Source: Teratosphaeria epicoccoides
Lineage: Eukaryota > Ascomycota > Dothideomycetes > Mycosphaerellales > Teratosphaeriaceae
Reading direction: 5' to 3'
Length of the DNA: 64,000 bases
NCBI GenBank assembly: GCA_021401465.1
Contig: JADDMT010000012.1
Location: forward strand, 372,001 to 436,000
Part shown: in pieces, positions 10,181-20,275 of the stretch
Layout of the letters: each line of letters opens with the position of its first letter
Numbering within the stretch: the first letter of the stretch is position 1
The notes under the pieces: generated by a model
Seen by the model: the letters and a program-made list of their open reading frames with translations, nothing else
Told to the model about the DNA's origin: nothing
The model's database searches: none
Translations under genes and position numbers: made by a program

Positions 10181-12089
10181 ATGGAGAAGCAAGGACTTCC
10201 CTTGCTAGAACAGCAGCATCGTGCAAAACCGCCACAGAAAATAACCATCTCCAAACGCACATTCTCCGTCCTTGTCCTGGGCATATTCACCGTGTTGTTA
10301 GCAAAACCATTAGTTTATGATTTCCCAACCCGCTTACAGCCTCATCACGAGCGTAAAGACCACCATGACAAACACCACCGCAAAGATTTCACAGCACTCT
10401 GCCATCAATCACAACCGCTATTTCCACGTCAACACGAGAAGCTAGACCAAGCCTACGAGCTCCTGTCGACAGTCGAGTTCAGGAATGCATCGATTAAGCG
10501 TCATAGCGGTGCCGTTCAGATCCCGACACAGTCCTTCGATGATCTTGGACCTGTAGGAGAGGACGAGAGGTGGGAGGCGTTGTATCCATTCACGGACTAC
10601 CTCGCTGCGACGTTTCCCAAGACCCACAAAGAGCTGAAGTTTGAGAAGGTCAATACACATGGCAAGGTCTACACGTGGGAGGGCTCAGACTCGAGCCTCA
10701 AGCCACTCATTTTGATGGCGCATCAGGATGTTGTTCCGGTGCCGGATAGCACGGTTGATGCGTGGACACACCCGCCGTTCAGTGGGTTTTTTGATGGCCG
10801 ATTCATCTGGGGCAGAGGGTCAAGCGACTGCAAGAACCAGTTGATCGCTGAACTGGAGACTGTTGAGACATTGCTTGAGTACGGTTATGAGCCCAAGCGA
10901 ACGATTATTTTGGCTTTCGGATTTGATGAAGAGATCTCGGGGAGACAGGGTGCCGGACATATTGCTGAGTTCCTCATCGAGCGATATGGTAAGGACGGCG
11001 TGGCTGCCATTGTGGATGAAGGTGCAGGTCTGAGCAACAATTGGTTTGTCCCTCTCTGTCAAACCTGGATGACGATGACATGCTTACCGATGCACAACCT
11101 AGGGGCACCACATTTGCGACGCCGGGCGTGGGCGAGAAAGGCTACACCGATGTCTCGATCGTCATCCGTAAGCCTGGTGGGCATTCATCCATCCCCACAG
11201 ACCATACGTCCATCGGCATCGCCTCCGAGATCATCACCGCCATTGAAGCCAAGCAATATCCAACGTACCTTGCAGACGAATCGCCATTCTTGGGTCTGCT
11301 ACAATGCGGTGCAGCCTACGGGAAGGACTTTCCGAACAAACTCAAGAAGCTGCTTGGCCAGCGCGAGTCTCGAGCCCACGTGTGCAAGGCAAAGCCCGAC
11401 TACCTGGCACTCGAGGCCGCGAAGATAAGCAAAATGGTGCAATATCTCATGCAGACCAGCCAAGCCGTAGACGTCATATCTGGCGGCGTCAAAGTCAATG
11501 CACTGCCGGAGCGCACAGAAGTGACTGTCAATCATCGCATCAACATCGGTGACACTTCTGACGTAGTGCGGAGGCGTTTGACCAAGATCGTGAAGCCGGT
11601 GGCTGAAAAGTACAATCTGTCGTTCCATGGCTTCGATGGCACGAAGGAGGACAAGGAGAGCATTTCGCTCTCGGCGAGCGACAATACGCTTGAGGTGGCT
11701 CCTGTTACGCCTACGGAGGTTGGCGAGAAGGACACGCCGTACTCGATTCTGGCGGGGACGACAAGGGCGCTGTACGGAGAGGAGGTTATTGTCAGTCCGG
11801 GGATGATGACTGGAAATACGGATACGAGATATTATTGGTAAGTTGGTGATGTGCCAGTGTTCCTCGTACGTACTGGTGGCTGACTTGAGACAGGCCGATC
11901 ACGAAGCACATTTTCCGCTACGGTCCTGGCTTTGACCCGACGTGGGACAACGGTCTGGGAAATATTCACACGGTCGACGAGAAGATGAGTGTGGTGAACC
12001 ATTTGAATACGGTCAAGTGGTTGATGTTGTTTGTGAGGAATTTGGATGAGGCGAGGTTTGAGGATGAGGCGAGGTTTGAGGATGAGTGA
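10181..12089 (+). CDS. CPS1: Vacuolar carboxypeptidase S, M20 metallopeptidase
   Basis: Three exons (10181-11043, 11103-11837, 11894-12089) join across 59- and 56-bp introns, giving 597 residues, the normal CPS1 length. A single hydrophobic helix near residues 28-47 (SVLVLGIFTVLLAKPLVYDF) fits the type II signal anchor of CPS1, which is sorted to the vacuole. Zinc-site motifs are present: LMAHQDVVPVP, the GRGSSDCKNQ loop and FGFDEEISG with the catalytic Glu. DEGAG and the dimerisation domain (GVGEKGYTDVSIVIRKPGGH) follow, then GMMTGNTDTRYYWPITKHIF near the end. The last codons contain a perfect 18-bp tandem duplication (12045-12080), giving the repeated DEARFE at the C-terminus. Confidence 0.9.
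12045..12086 (+). repeat. 18-bp tandem repeat in CPS1 3' end
   Basis: The unit gatgaggcgaggtttgag occurs twice in succession followed by its first six bases, immediately before the TGA. It encodes DEARFE-DEARFE-DE and keeps frame. Confidence 0.9.
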
Positions 12090-12571
12090 GCGCCAGATGT
12101 AGAGATGAAGGCATGGTGAACGGCAAGGTATGTTCGGACCATGGAATATCAAGGCATATGTGGATATAGTGATCACGATGACAATGCACGGGGTCAATGC
12201 TCGACAAGTATAGCACTCGAGCAAGGCGATAACCAGTCTCCCGAGATTTGCCTGCTCAGGTACTCTCCGCATCCTTATCACCAGGCCAGCCCAGCCATAT
12301 GTCATTGTGTGCGGCCTGCGCTCAAGCATCCACCATCTCGCATCCTTCGACTGAAGCAAGCGGTGCGACGCAGCCGGACCGTGGGCCATCATCGTCTGTG
12401 GTGGTATTGCCGGCTCTCCGGCCGCCGAGCACATGAGTCCAGTCATCGGACGAGTGGCGACTGCGCTGGCGGCCGGCCATCGCTGGACCGCTCGCCGGCT
12501 GTGTGGCTTGTCGCTCTGTCGCTTGTCCAGAGCGCGGGCGGCGGTGCTCCGAACGCGCAGCCAGTGCTCCC
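12090..12571. other. Region with only overlapping, unresolved ORFs
   Basis: The minus strand carries open stretches that may be downstream exons of the next gene; for example VVSDLRSAVRDLQAQQQLVQ reads from about 12670 and ATADLREHWLRVRSTAARAL from about 12590, in different frames. No splice joins were convincing. Confidence 0.25.
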
Positions 12572-13270
12572 TCAGGTCTGCAGTGGCTTCGGACACTCCC
12601 AGCCAGTAGCGCCTTGTGCTGCACAAGCTGTTGCTGAGCCTGCAGATCTCGCACGGCGGATCGGAGGTCGCTGACGACAGCTGGCTATCCACGGATGGCT
12701 CGGGGCGGCAGCGCTGCCGTGTCTCTCGGACGCTTCCGACTCCTGCGTGCCCTTGGTGGGAGAGGGACCCTGGGTTTCGTGTATTATTCCGCTGCTGAAG
12801 TGAGGTGATGGCATTGCTGCATCGACTTCTTCCTCCCGAGGTTGAGTGGCCCGAACCTCGTCAGTGCCGACATCGTTGCCAATTTCTGAATCAGCGTTGC
12901 TGCTGTCACTGCCCATCTTGTCCGTTTTAGCAGACTTGTAGTCACCACTGCTGCTGCCGTCGGGCTCTCCACTCTCCCCATCGCCACCACTAGTGGCTTG
13001 CTGCACCGCAGCTTCTCCTGCTTCTCCCTCCTTCGTCTTCAGCTTCCTCTGCGCGTCTCGCTTTCTCCTCTCCTTCCTCTTGCTCCGCCGTCATTCCCGT
13101 CGCCTCCTCTGCCCCATCCTGAACCTCTACTGTCTGGTCCTCAATTGGCTCCCCCTGGGATGCTGAGCGCTATCGTCATGACTCCCCTCTGCTTCGAGCG
13201 CCAGAAAAATGTTCCTACACATCTCAGCCGTTCTCCAAGACGGAGCCACCAAAATGCCAACCTCTGACAT
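12572..13270 (-). CDS. Putative low-complexity charged protein
   Basis: A model with exons 13131-13270 and 12572-13082 and a 48-bp GT-AG intron gives 216 residues. The first exon reads MSEVGILVAPSWRTAEMCRN and IFLALEAEGSHDDS. After the splice comes a basic run (KRKERRKRDAQRKLKTKEGE) and then a Ser/Asp/Glu-rich, disordered stretch (GDGESGEPDGSSSGDY, TDKMGSDSSNADSEIG). The second exon alone is the stronger evidence. The 3' end may be spliced differently, because coiled-coil-like sequence (RDLQAQQQLVQHKALLA) lies in another frame at its end. I do not recognise a family. The splice region resembles that of the minus-strand ORF at 13.8-14.2 kb. Confidence 0.35.
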
Positions 13271-13846
13271 CGGCGCTGCCACATCTATGATGCACCCATC
13301 TCAGGTCCATTATTCTGTAGAAAACGATCCTCCGACTTCCACTTTGCACAGAATGGTCGACCTGCCCTCGCGCTCTGGTATCGCCATAGACTAGAAGCCT
13401 CGGAATTGCAGATGAACCCGCGCTTCCATCAGTCAATCAATCGGTTGACTGAATGAGATGACTGACTGCGATTTGACAAGGTCTGACCGCTGGCTGACAG
13501 GCTGTTTACTTGTTGCCACCGTCGCCATGACCAATGACGCTGTTGACTGCTTGCCGCGTCTGACTCTACGCATCATGTAATGATGCTTGTCATCAAAAGG
13601 CTGACTAGATTGTTGATCGATAGAACTACTGAGGTGGGCACTATAGGCCAGCAACTTCATCAACACTACAATTTCATCTACCCGTTTCGGCTTGGTCGAG
13701 GCTTCTGCCAGTCTGAACGTCTAAGCACGCAGGGTTGCTCCAAAACACTCGCGTCGCCTGCCTCGACGAAGGACTTCTTCCTGGAGGTGTGGCAGAAGCG
13801 TCATCTTCACAAACGCATTGAATCGCACGCTCCGCGATGCCATTGC
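13271..13846. other. Intergenic with a small inverted repeat
   Basis: No gene is supported. Bases 13430-13451 form a perfect inverted repeat (cagtcaa, 8-nt loop, ttgactg), and TGACTG/TGACT words recur through 13430-13500. This could be a binding-site cluster or chance. Confidence 0.3.
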
Positions 13847-14245
13847 TCATTCACTGCCGATCGATCCTCCAGTCGTGGTCTCTCCAGCGCCCATCTGGAC
13901 GCTGCTCAGCTCCTGCTCATCGGCACTAGGACAACGGTTGTCTTGTTGCGCAGCGGCTTTCTCGGCGTCTTGCGGCGGCTCGCACTCTTTGGCCGCCTGC
14001 TCCGTTGTTGCCTCCCCCTCCTTATCCTCCTCATTCTCCCCCGCCTCCGCCGCCGCCTTCTCTGCCGCCGCCCTCTTCCTCTGCCCCTCCTGCTTCCGCC
14101 TCCGAGCCGTCATTGCGGCAGCTTACGCTGCAAAGAACTCGGCAACGCCTCCGCCCTTCTCCATTGCATTCGCCATCAAATCCTTCTCTTCATGCATCAC
14201 AATCAGTCTACCTTGCGAACCTGTAGAAGAACACGACGCTCTCAT
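13847..14245 (-). CDS. Putative Lys/Glu/Ala-rich small protein
   Basis: One frame is open from the ATG at 14245 (MRASCSSTGSQGRL, EEKDLMANAMEKGGGVAEFF) to a TAA at 14123-14125. The same frame continues from 14113 as MTARRRKQEGQRKRAAAEKA, with an Ala/Glu-rich helix, an ENEEDKEGEATTEQ stretch and the end TTGGSIGSE. A 39-bp intron from a donor inside GCC-GAG-TTC to an acceptor in CGG-AG would remove the stop and keep frame, but it is very short. Otherwise the downstream block is a separate 88-codon ORF, or the TAA breaks the gene. The bases around ATGACGG match those at the acceptor of the gene at 12.6-13.3 kb, suggesting the two may be related. No function is assigned. Confidence 0.3.
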
Positions 14246-14794
14246 CGCTGCCTTGCTCGACTACCTCCAGAGCCTACCTCAGCTTCATTCTCCTAGTGCA
14301 GCCAATGCTACCATTCTAGCCAGTTCCAGTGATAGCGGGATCATTTTTCAATCACGGCTCAAGTGAGATAGGACATGCCAGCACAGCATTTCTTGTTCTC
14401 GAAACAGTCGTCATCTTTATCTTCGTGGAGGAACAGTGGAAATGCGAACGCGATCCAGACGGATTCTCAGGAAGCGAGAATAAGACAGGCCGCCAGCAGA
14501 ACAGTCCAATGGAGAGGAGTGCTCGCGCCGAGCAAGATTCCAGCCCGACCATGGGAGGCAGTATCGAAGCCCCGAAGGGAACACCGGATGCAGGGTTCAA
14601 AAGACAGGATCCAGTCGCGATGCTGATTCGGCATATCTCGTCTGCCATCCAGTCACCAGTAGTTTGGACAATGGCTCCGCGGACGCGGACTGCAGAGGCA
14701 TGTCGCATTTAGACGCTCCTGCACGAGCACTCTATCGATGGAAAGGATGTACCGACCACAGCGTCTCCTGCAAAACCAAACACCAGCACACCAC
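14246..14794. other. Region without a resolved gene
   Basis: Both strands are open over 14350-14710 (plus: KRQDPVAMLIRHISSAIQSP; minus: VGLESCSARALLSIG), so neither can be chosen. It includes the 3' flank of VPS33. Confidence 0.25.
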
Positions 14795-16975
14795 TTACGC
14801 CCCGAATCCCCTTCCCTCGACCGCAGCCCCAACCATCCTCTTCCCACTCACAATCCCCGTCGTCCCAATCACGATCCTCTTCCCGCTACTGACCTCCAAC
14901 TGGCTCTCCACGAACCTCAACGCGGCGACCTCGGCAAACGTCACGCCTCCCAAAAAGAACACCAGCGTCGTCTTCGGGCCCTCCTTGCTCCCCCTCAAAG
15001 TCTTCCTCGAATTCGACGCATCGTCATCACTGCCCTTCTGCACCACGTCCACCGTCGCGCCCCTGATTCTCGCCAGGGAGTCCTCGAAGCCTTTCCATCC
15101 ACTGCCGGTGACGCCGACGGGGGCACCGCTGGCTGGCGCGTTCTTGGGCGGGTTGGCAAGGCCTTGCAGGTAGGGTTTCTGGAGGATGCATTGGACGAGG
15201 CGGACGCTCAGGGGTGCGTAGCCGGAGAAGACGTATGCGATGTCTTCGGGGTCTGCTTCCCTCACGTCGTCGAGCCAGAGCTGCAAGCTGCGGCGGATCG
15301 CATTCCAGTCTGTGGCGGTCTGGCCTGCGGCGCCGGCCATGGGGTTGAGGAATCCGCGGTGTGCTTCGCGGGAGACGAGCAGCCCCATCTTTTCGAGGTT
15401 CGAGAGGGTCAGGAGGTGCTGGTAGCCGTACGCTTGGAGAATTTGTCTTTTGAACGCATCCAGATCACGTTGTCTGACGCCGTTTGCCAGGGTGCTTTCG
15501 AGACAGAGGAGCCGCAGAACCGTTGTGAGCGGCGTGTCACCTCGAGCGATCAACTCTTCAATACTCTCGTGCACTGTCGTCGGGTCGTTGCCCAGCAGCA
15601 GGTTCTGCTCGACTTCGAGAACTCTCCGAAAGAAGTCGGAGCGGGTGTACTTTGTGATCTCCTCCGCCATGCTCGTATGCGTCTTCAAGGATTGTTGTTC
15701 GGCACCGATCCCTGGCAGTCGCCTGGCGATATCCTGAAGCTCGGTAATGGTGCCTTTGGGGTCTCGCGAGCGAATGCTCTCCTGTTCGCTTGCCAGTCGT
15801 CGTGCGTGGCGGTTGAGAAGCGGCCCAATCGTGGCGAAGTTGGCATTTCGGATGTCTTGATACATCTTGTCGCTGCTATCGAGCTGCACCTTGCGTTTGG
15901 TGCCGCCCGTTGAGGCTGGTGCGGTGCCGGTCTGGCTGGGTTGCTGCTGTGCGCCCGCAATCGGGCCCGGCATCGAGTTCTCCACTTCGACTTGATTGTT
16001 CGTAATGGTGAAGACGTCGTCGAGCAGACCTTCGTATGTGAGTTGGGTTGCCAGTGCGGTGGGAAAGTCCACCTCGCGATCGATGATGATGAGATTTTCG
16101 ACCACCGAGCTCGGAGTCCGCCCAAATGAGGAGAGGTCGGTGGGATTTGGATCGCTGGTCGCATTGATATCCTCTTCGTTCCGCATGCGTTGCAGCAGAT
16201 GTGCCAGTTTCTTGGCATTGTCCCCTTTGCCCAGGATTCGCGGAAAGAGACCATACTGCTTCTGCAACTTCATCAAGGCCTGCGCTGATGCAAAGATGGG
16301 AGTTGGGTCCTTGCGGAGGGTGAGATCGGTCAAGGCGTCGTGCAGTTCCAGGGACAGCAAGTCTTGCTCGAGAGGGATGAAGTGCAAGGGCAGCTCGGTG
16401 AGATTGGCTTCACCCAACACACCGTGCTCCTCCAGGATCAAGTTGCAGAGCAGTGTTCTGCGGGGCAGGCAGATGATGTTGAAGTCATGGTCGATCTTGC
16501 TTTCGCTCCTGACGAGGCGGATCTGTTCTGCTTCAGTCAGTGGGGAACGGGGGGGGGTAAAGTCTGATAGATAGTCTGTAGGAGGATGGTGATCAGCAGG
16601 CATACACACCGGCGACCGTGCGGACTTTCTTTGCATTCTCGCCTCGGAGCAGGAAGACAATGTTCCGCTGGGAGGAGTCGAGGTTGTGGTTCTCGAGGAA
16701 AAACAGCTTGTCGACGCCGTATTGTTGAAGCTCGCTGAACTTGACCAACAGGCCCAGCGCGCCGGCCAGAGCTCGCTCGATGACCAGATTCTTCTTGCCT
16801 CGCACCTGGTTACATAATGTCATTAGGTACATTGGACATGTTGGACGTGTCGGACATGTATCAGACGGGACGACTTTGGACTCACGTGCTCGAGGAGATG
16901 GAGAAGATGGCGGCGGGCGGTGGCGGTGATTTCCTGGGTGTCGATGGCGGAGACGGGCGAGTGTGCGGCGGCCAT
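14795..16975 (-). CDS. VPS33: VPS33, Sec1/Munc18 protein of HOPS/CORVET
   Basis: Exons 16886-16975, 16806-downstream 16610-16805 and 14795-16563 join across introns of 80 and 46 bp, giving about 684 residues, the normal length. The start MAAAHSPVSAIDTQEITATA is followed by VRGKKNLVIERALAGALGLL and FLENHNLDSSQRNIVFLLRG. The middle carries LPRRTLLCNLILEEHGVLG, HFIPLEQDLLSLEL and NLIIIDREVDFPTALATQLT. The end has the SM-protein signature TLVFFLGGVTFAEVAALRF. VPS33 binds SNAREs and, as part of HOPS and CORVET, drives tethering and fusion at endosomes and the vacuole. Two acceptors 12 nt apart (16576 and 16564), both in frame, could end the second intron. The gene diverges from histidyl-tRNA synthetase. 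Confidence 0.93.
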
Positions 16976-17285
16976 GACTCGGCCATGCACCGCGAGCAGT
17001 AGTCAGGTGGAGGTGGGGGGGCGGGGGGGGAAGGGGGACTACGGGGATTCTACTGTTTCTACATGCACATCGTCGTCGTAGTGGGGCAGATTTGGTCTTG
17101 ATCTGAGTCAGGTACGTGTGCATGTGTGCTCTGCTCCGTATACATGTATGATTCGTCTGGTCCACTTGCAGCGCGTGTCGGCGAGTCGACCAGCCATCTC
17201 CACCCGAGTCAGACCCTCGTCCACCCTCCCCCTCCCCCACCCTCTTCCTCTCCCTCCCCTCCGCTGCCACCCCGACGGGCACACG
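16976..17285. promoter_or_regulatory. Shared VPS33/HisRS promoter, G-rich
   Basis: The 310 bp between the two divergent start codons contain G tracts (about 17008-17038, several runs of four to eight G) and, next to the HisRS start, a long C/T-rich stretch (about 17200-17275). Divergent genes this close usually share a promoter. No TATA box was recognised. Part of the stretch (17118-17285) is also open in the HisRS frame. Confidence 0.5.
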
Positions 17286-18866
17286 ATGGGCCGAGAGAAG
17301 AACAGCGTGCTGGTCAAGGTGCCCAAGGGGACCAAGGACTGGTCGGGCAAGGACATGGTCATCCGCGAGAACATCTTCACCACCATCACCAACGTCTTCA
17401 AGGCCCACGGCGCCGTCACCATCGACACCCCCGTCTTCGAGTTGAAGCACATTCTCACCGGCAAGTACGGCGAGGACAGCAAGCTCATCTATGACCTGGC
17501 CGACCAGGGCGGCGAGCGGTGTGCCTTGCGATACGACCTGACCGTCCCCTTCGCCCGCTGGCTCGCCATGAACCCGAGCGTCCAGACCATCAAACGCTAC
17601 CATGTCGCCAAGGTCTACCGTCGAGACCAGCCCGCCATGACCAAAGGCCGCATGCGAGAGTTCTACCAGTGCGACTTCGACATCGCCGGCACCTACGACC
17701 CCATGCTGCCCGACGCCGAGATCTTGCGGATCACCAGCGAAATCTTTGACGCGCTGGGTTGGCAGGGACGATATACCATCAAGCTGAACCACCGCCAGAT
17801 CCTCGACGGCATCTTCCACGTGTGTGGCGTGCCGGCGGAGAAGTTGCGGACGATCAGTAGCGCCGTGGACAAGCTGGACAAGAGTCCGTGGACGGAGGTC
17901 AAGAGGGAGATGACGGAGGAGAAGGGGTTGGGTGAGGACGTCGCAGACCGGATCGGCGAGTACGTGAGATTGAAAGGGGGCAGAGATGTCTTGGACAAGT
18001 TGAGAGCGGACCAAAAGCTGTACGCGAACCAGTCAGCCAAGGCGGGACTGGACGAGATCGATCTCCTGTTCGGCTATCTGGAGACCTTCGACGTGCTGCA
18101 CAACATCTCCTTCGACATGAGTCTCGCGCGAGGTCTCGACTACTACACCGGCGTCATCTACGAAGTCGTGACCGAAGGCTCCGCGCCTCAGACACCAGAA
18201 GGCCAAGCGTCACAACGACAGGGCACGAAAGAGGCAAAACCGAAGCAAGGTCCATCGAACATCGACGGCGAAGAGGACCGCTCCAACGACCCGTCTGTCG
18301 GCGTGGGCTCAGTCGCAGCAGGCGGCAGATACGACCACCTCGTCGGCATGTTCAGCGAGAAAGCCAACCTCCCCTGCGTCGGCATCTCTTTCGGCGTCGA
18401 ACGCATCTTCTCCATCACCAAACAACGCATCGAAGCCGACGCCGCCGCGTCGCAAATCAGAAGCACAGAAGTCGACGTCTTCGTCATGGCATTCGGCGGC
18501 AAAGGCTTCGACGGCCTCCTCAAGCAGCGAATGGAAATGGCAACACGACTGTGGAACGCAGGTGTCAAGGCCGAGTTCAGTTGGAAAGTCAAGCCGAAGC
18601 TGCCGCAGCAGTTCAAGGCGGCCCAAGTCAATGGCGTGCCGTTTGCCGTCATTCTGGGGGACGAGGAGTTGGCGGCGGGAAAATGTAAGGTGAAGGAGAT
18701 GGGGTTGCCAGAGGGTCATCCGGAGAAGGACGGTGTGCTTGTGGATCTGGCGAGTCTGGAGAGTGAGGTGAAGAAGAGGATTGAGGGTGCGAAGACGAAG
18801 GCGAGCGTCGCGGATGGTGTCAATGGGATGAGCCTCGATGATGAGGCGGTAAATCCGGCGCCTTAA
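17286..18866 (+). CDS. HTS1: Histidyl-tRNA synthetase
   Basis: A single exon encodes 526 residues from the ATG at 17286 (MGREKNSVLVKVPKGTKDWS). Class II motifs are present: RCALRYDLTVPFARW (motif 2 region follows in YRRDQPAMTKGRMREFYQCD), the histidine-binding LARGLDYYTGVIYE and AAGGRYDHL, and motif 3 GISFGVERIF. A hydrophilic insertion (about residues 300-340, TPEGQASQRQGTKEAKPKQG) lies before AAGGRYD. The C-terminal anticodon-binding domain ends in an extra Lys-rich tail. The frame stays open upstream to ATGs at 17118 and 17148; translation from 17148 would add MIRLVHLQRVSASRPAISTR and more, an Arg/Ser-rich, acid-poor leader typical of mitochondrial import. Yeast HTS1 makes both forms from one gene, so the same is likely here. 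Confidence 0.95.
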   Translation: MGREKNSVLVKVPKGTKDWSGKDMVIRENIFTTITNVFKAHGAVTIDTPVFELKHILTGKYGEDSKLIYDLADQGGERCALRYDLTVPFARWLAMNPSVQTIKRYHVAKVYRRDQPAMTKGRMREFYQCDFDIAGTYDPMLPDAEILRITSEIFDALGWQGRYTIKLNHRQILDGIFHVCGVPAEKLRTISSAVDKLDKSPWTEVKREMTEEKGLGEDVADRIGEYVRLKGGRDVLDKLRADQKLYANQSAKAGLDEIDLLFGYLETFDVLHNISFDMSLARGLDYYTGVIYEVVTEGSAPQTPEGQASQRQGTKEAKPKQGPSNIDGEEDRSNDPSVGVGSVAAGGRYDHLVGMFSEKANLPCVGISFGVERIFSITKQRIEADAAASQIRSTEVDVFVMAFGGKGFDGLLKQRMEMATRLWNAGVKAEFSWKVKPKLPQQFKAAQVNGVPFAVILGDEELAAGKCKVKEMGLPEGHPEKDGVLVDLASLESEVKKRIEGAKTKASVADGVNGMSLDDEAVNPAP

Positions 18867-19652
18867 GCCGACTTGAGTGGGAGTATGGGAGGAGTGCCGC
18901 AGGTTGCTAGACATTCAAAAAAAAACGACAGTCGAAATCAGGATCCAGGCCGACTGGCGACCATTCATGATCGATGCCCAAGCTTTGCGAACTGCGAGCC
19001 AAAGTCTGCTCTGGTAAACTGAACGGACGTGACATACCTCGGTGCTCCAGTCACTCGATCAGACACGCAACCATTTTTGCTTCCTCGGCATAACAATAAT
19101 ACATCGCACGAGCGTGCCGATGAAGACGAGCGCTTGGTTGTCGCCAGCAGCAACTGATCAAGCACAGCAACAAGTCAAACCACTCCACTAAGCAAAACCC
19201 CCGCAGACACGAATGCTCGCTGGTCTCAGTGCCCCGTCTACATCGCTTCTTCCATCTCCGTACCCTGCGACACCGTCCGTGTCCCTCCCATTCCGCTTAA
19301 CGACCAAACGACGAACCTCTTCTCCAACTCTCACACTCTCCGACAACCGATAAAAAATAAAAAAACAAAGGGCACCCCGCCACGCCGAACTCGCACGCGC
19401 ACAATCCCAGAAACCTGTCTCAGCTCAATCAGCCGCGTCTACTCTCCCACCCCCCCCCCTCCCAATGCCAAGAGAGCAGCAGCAAGAGACTCACTCGCCT
19501 TTCTCGAATTAAAATCAATCCCACTCTCCCTCCTCGGCACCAAAACTCAACTCCAATCCCCTCACGACCCTTGCTCGTGTGCGTGCTTTGTGACGTTCGG
19601 TGTGCCGTCACGATACCTTACATCGTCAGCTCTACGCGGTTTCTCCTGCGTG
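18867..19652. other. Intergenic, no supported gene
   Basis: This is the 3' flank of HisRS (a run of nine A at about 18918) and a C/T- and CA-rich region. ORFs here are short and low in complexity. Nothing is supported. Confidence 0.45.
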
Positions 19653-19886
19653 ATGCGAGTTACTCACATCAGCACGACCGCTCCGGTGCCTGCGAGCTTC
19701 TCCACTTCGCGGCCGCGCTATACCGGCGTAAAAGACTGGTTTGGCGGATCCGCCCCTCCCCCCTCCAAGACCATGCAGGAGTGGAGTCACGTCGCACAGG
19801 TCAAGTTCGAGCTCGCCGACAAGGAACCGTGGTCCTCTTCCCGTGTGGAATCTGGCCACGGTAAAGATCCGAAAAGTCGGCAATAA
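19653..19886 (+). CDS. Putative small mitochondrial-type protein, ends uncertain
   Basis: The ORF reads MRVTHISTTAPVPASFSTSR, then RYTGVKDWFGGSAPPPSKTM and QEWSHVAQVKFELADKEPW. The Arg/Ser/Thr-rich start and the conserved-looking VKDWFGG and EWSHVAQVKFEL segments suggest a real gene. Downstream plus-strand sequence also looks coding in other frames (KIRKVGNKGPCFATLRF near 19865; VKDKRFKTAVCIMPMEG near 19998 to LADSCGWFDSIAKQEACLS at about 20140). The true gene may therefore have further exons. No splice set could be fixed and I do not recognise the family. Confidence 0.35.
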   Translation: MRVTHISTTAPVPASFSTSRPRYTGVKDWFGGSAPPPSKTMQEWSHVAQVKFELADKEPWSSSRVESGHGKDPKSRQ

Positions 19887-20275
19887 GGGTCCATGTTTTG
19901 CCACGCTGCGGTTTCGTCTCGAATCACCCTTGAGGCGGAACGCCGCCATTTCCACTTTGTTGACTCGACAATGACTTTAGATGTGTTGCACATTAGTGAA
20001 GGACAAGCGCTTCAAGACGGCCGTGTGTATAATGCCAATGGAGGGGGTGAAACGGCTTATCGCAGGTTCCGCGGGGATGCCGTTGGCTGATAGCTGCGGG
20101 TGGTTTGATTCAATCGCAAAGCAGGAGGCCTGCCTTTCATGAGACGGTATCAAGGTCGCTCTGCTCCACTCCGCCAGGACTCATAGATACGTTGACCCAA
20201 AAGCCATGATCTCAAAACCGTGTGCGCCTCGCTCAAACGCAGCACGACCAAAACTCTCAAGTCCACGCAATCCCT
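19887..20275. other. Possible 3' exons of the preceding gene
   Basis: About 390 bp. A plus-strand open stretch (about 19998-20140) ending in TGA looks coding but cannot be attached to a gene. The rest is the 3' flank of EAF6. Confidence 0.25.

Noticed and set aside
13430..13451. Inverted repeat as a terminator or attachment site
   Set aside because: The 7-bp arms are too short and the context is eukaryotic; it is kept only as a note on local TGACT words.
14738..15913. A 391-codon plus-strand ORF
   Set aside because: It is antisense to VPS33, which has full family motifs; the ORF shows no domain.
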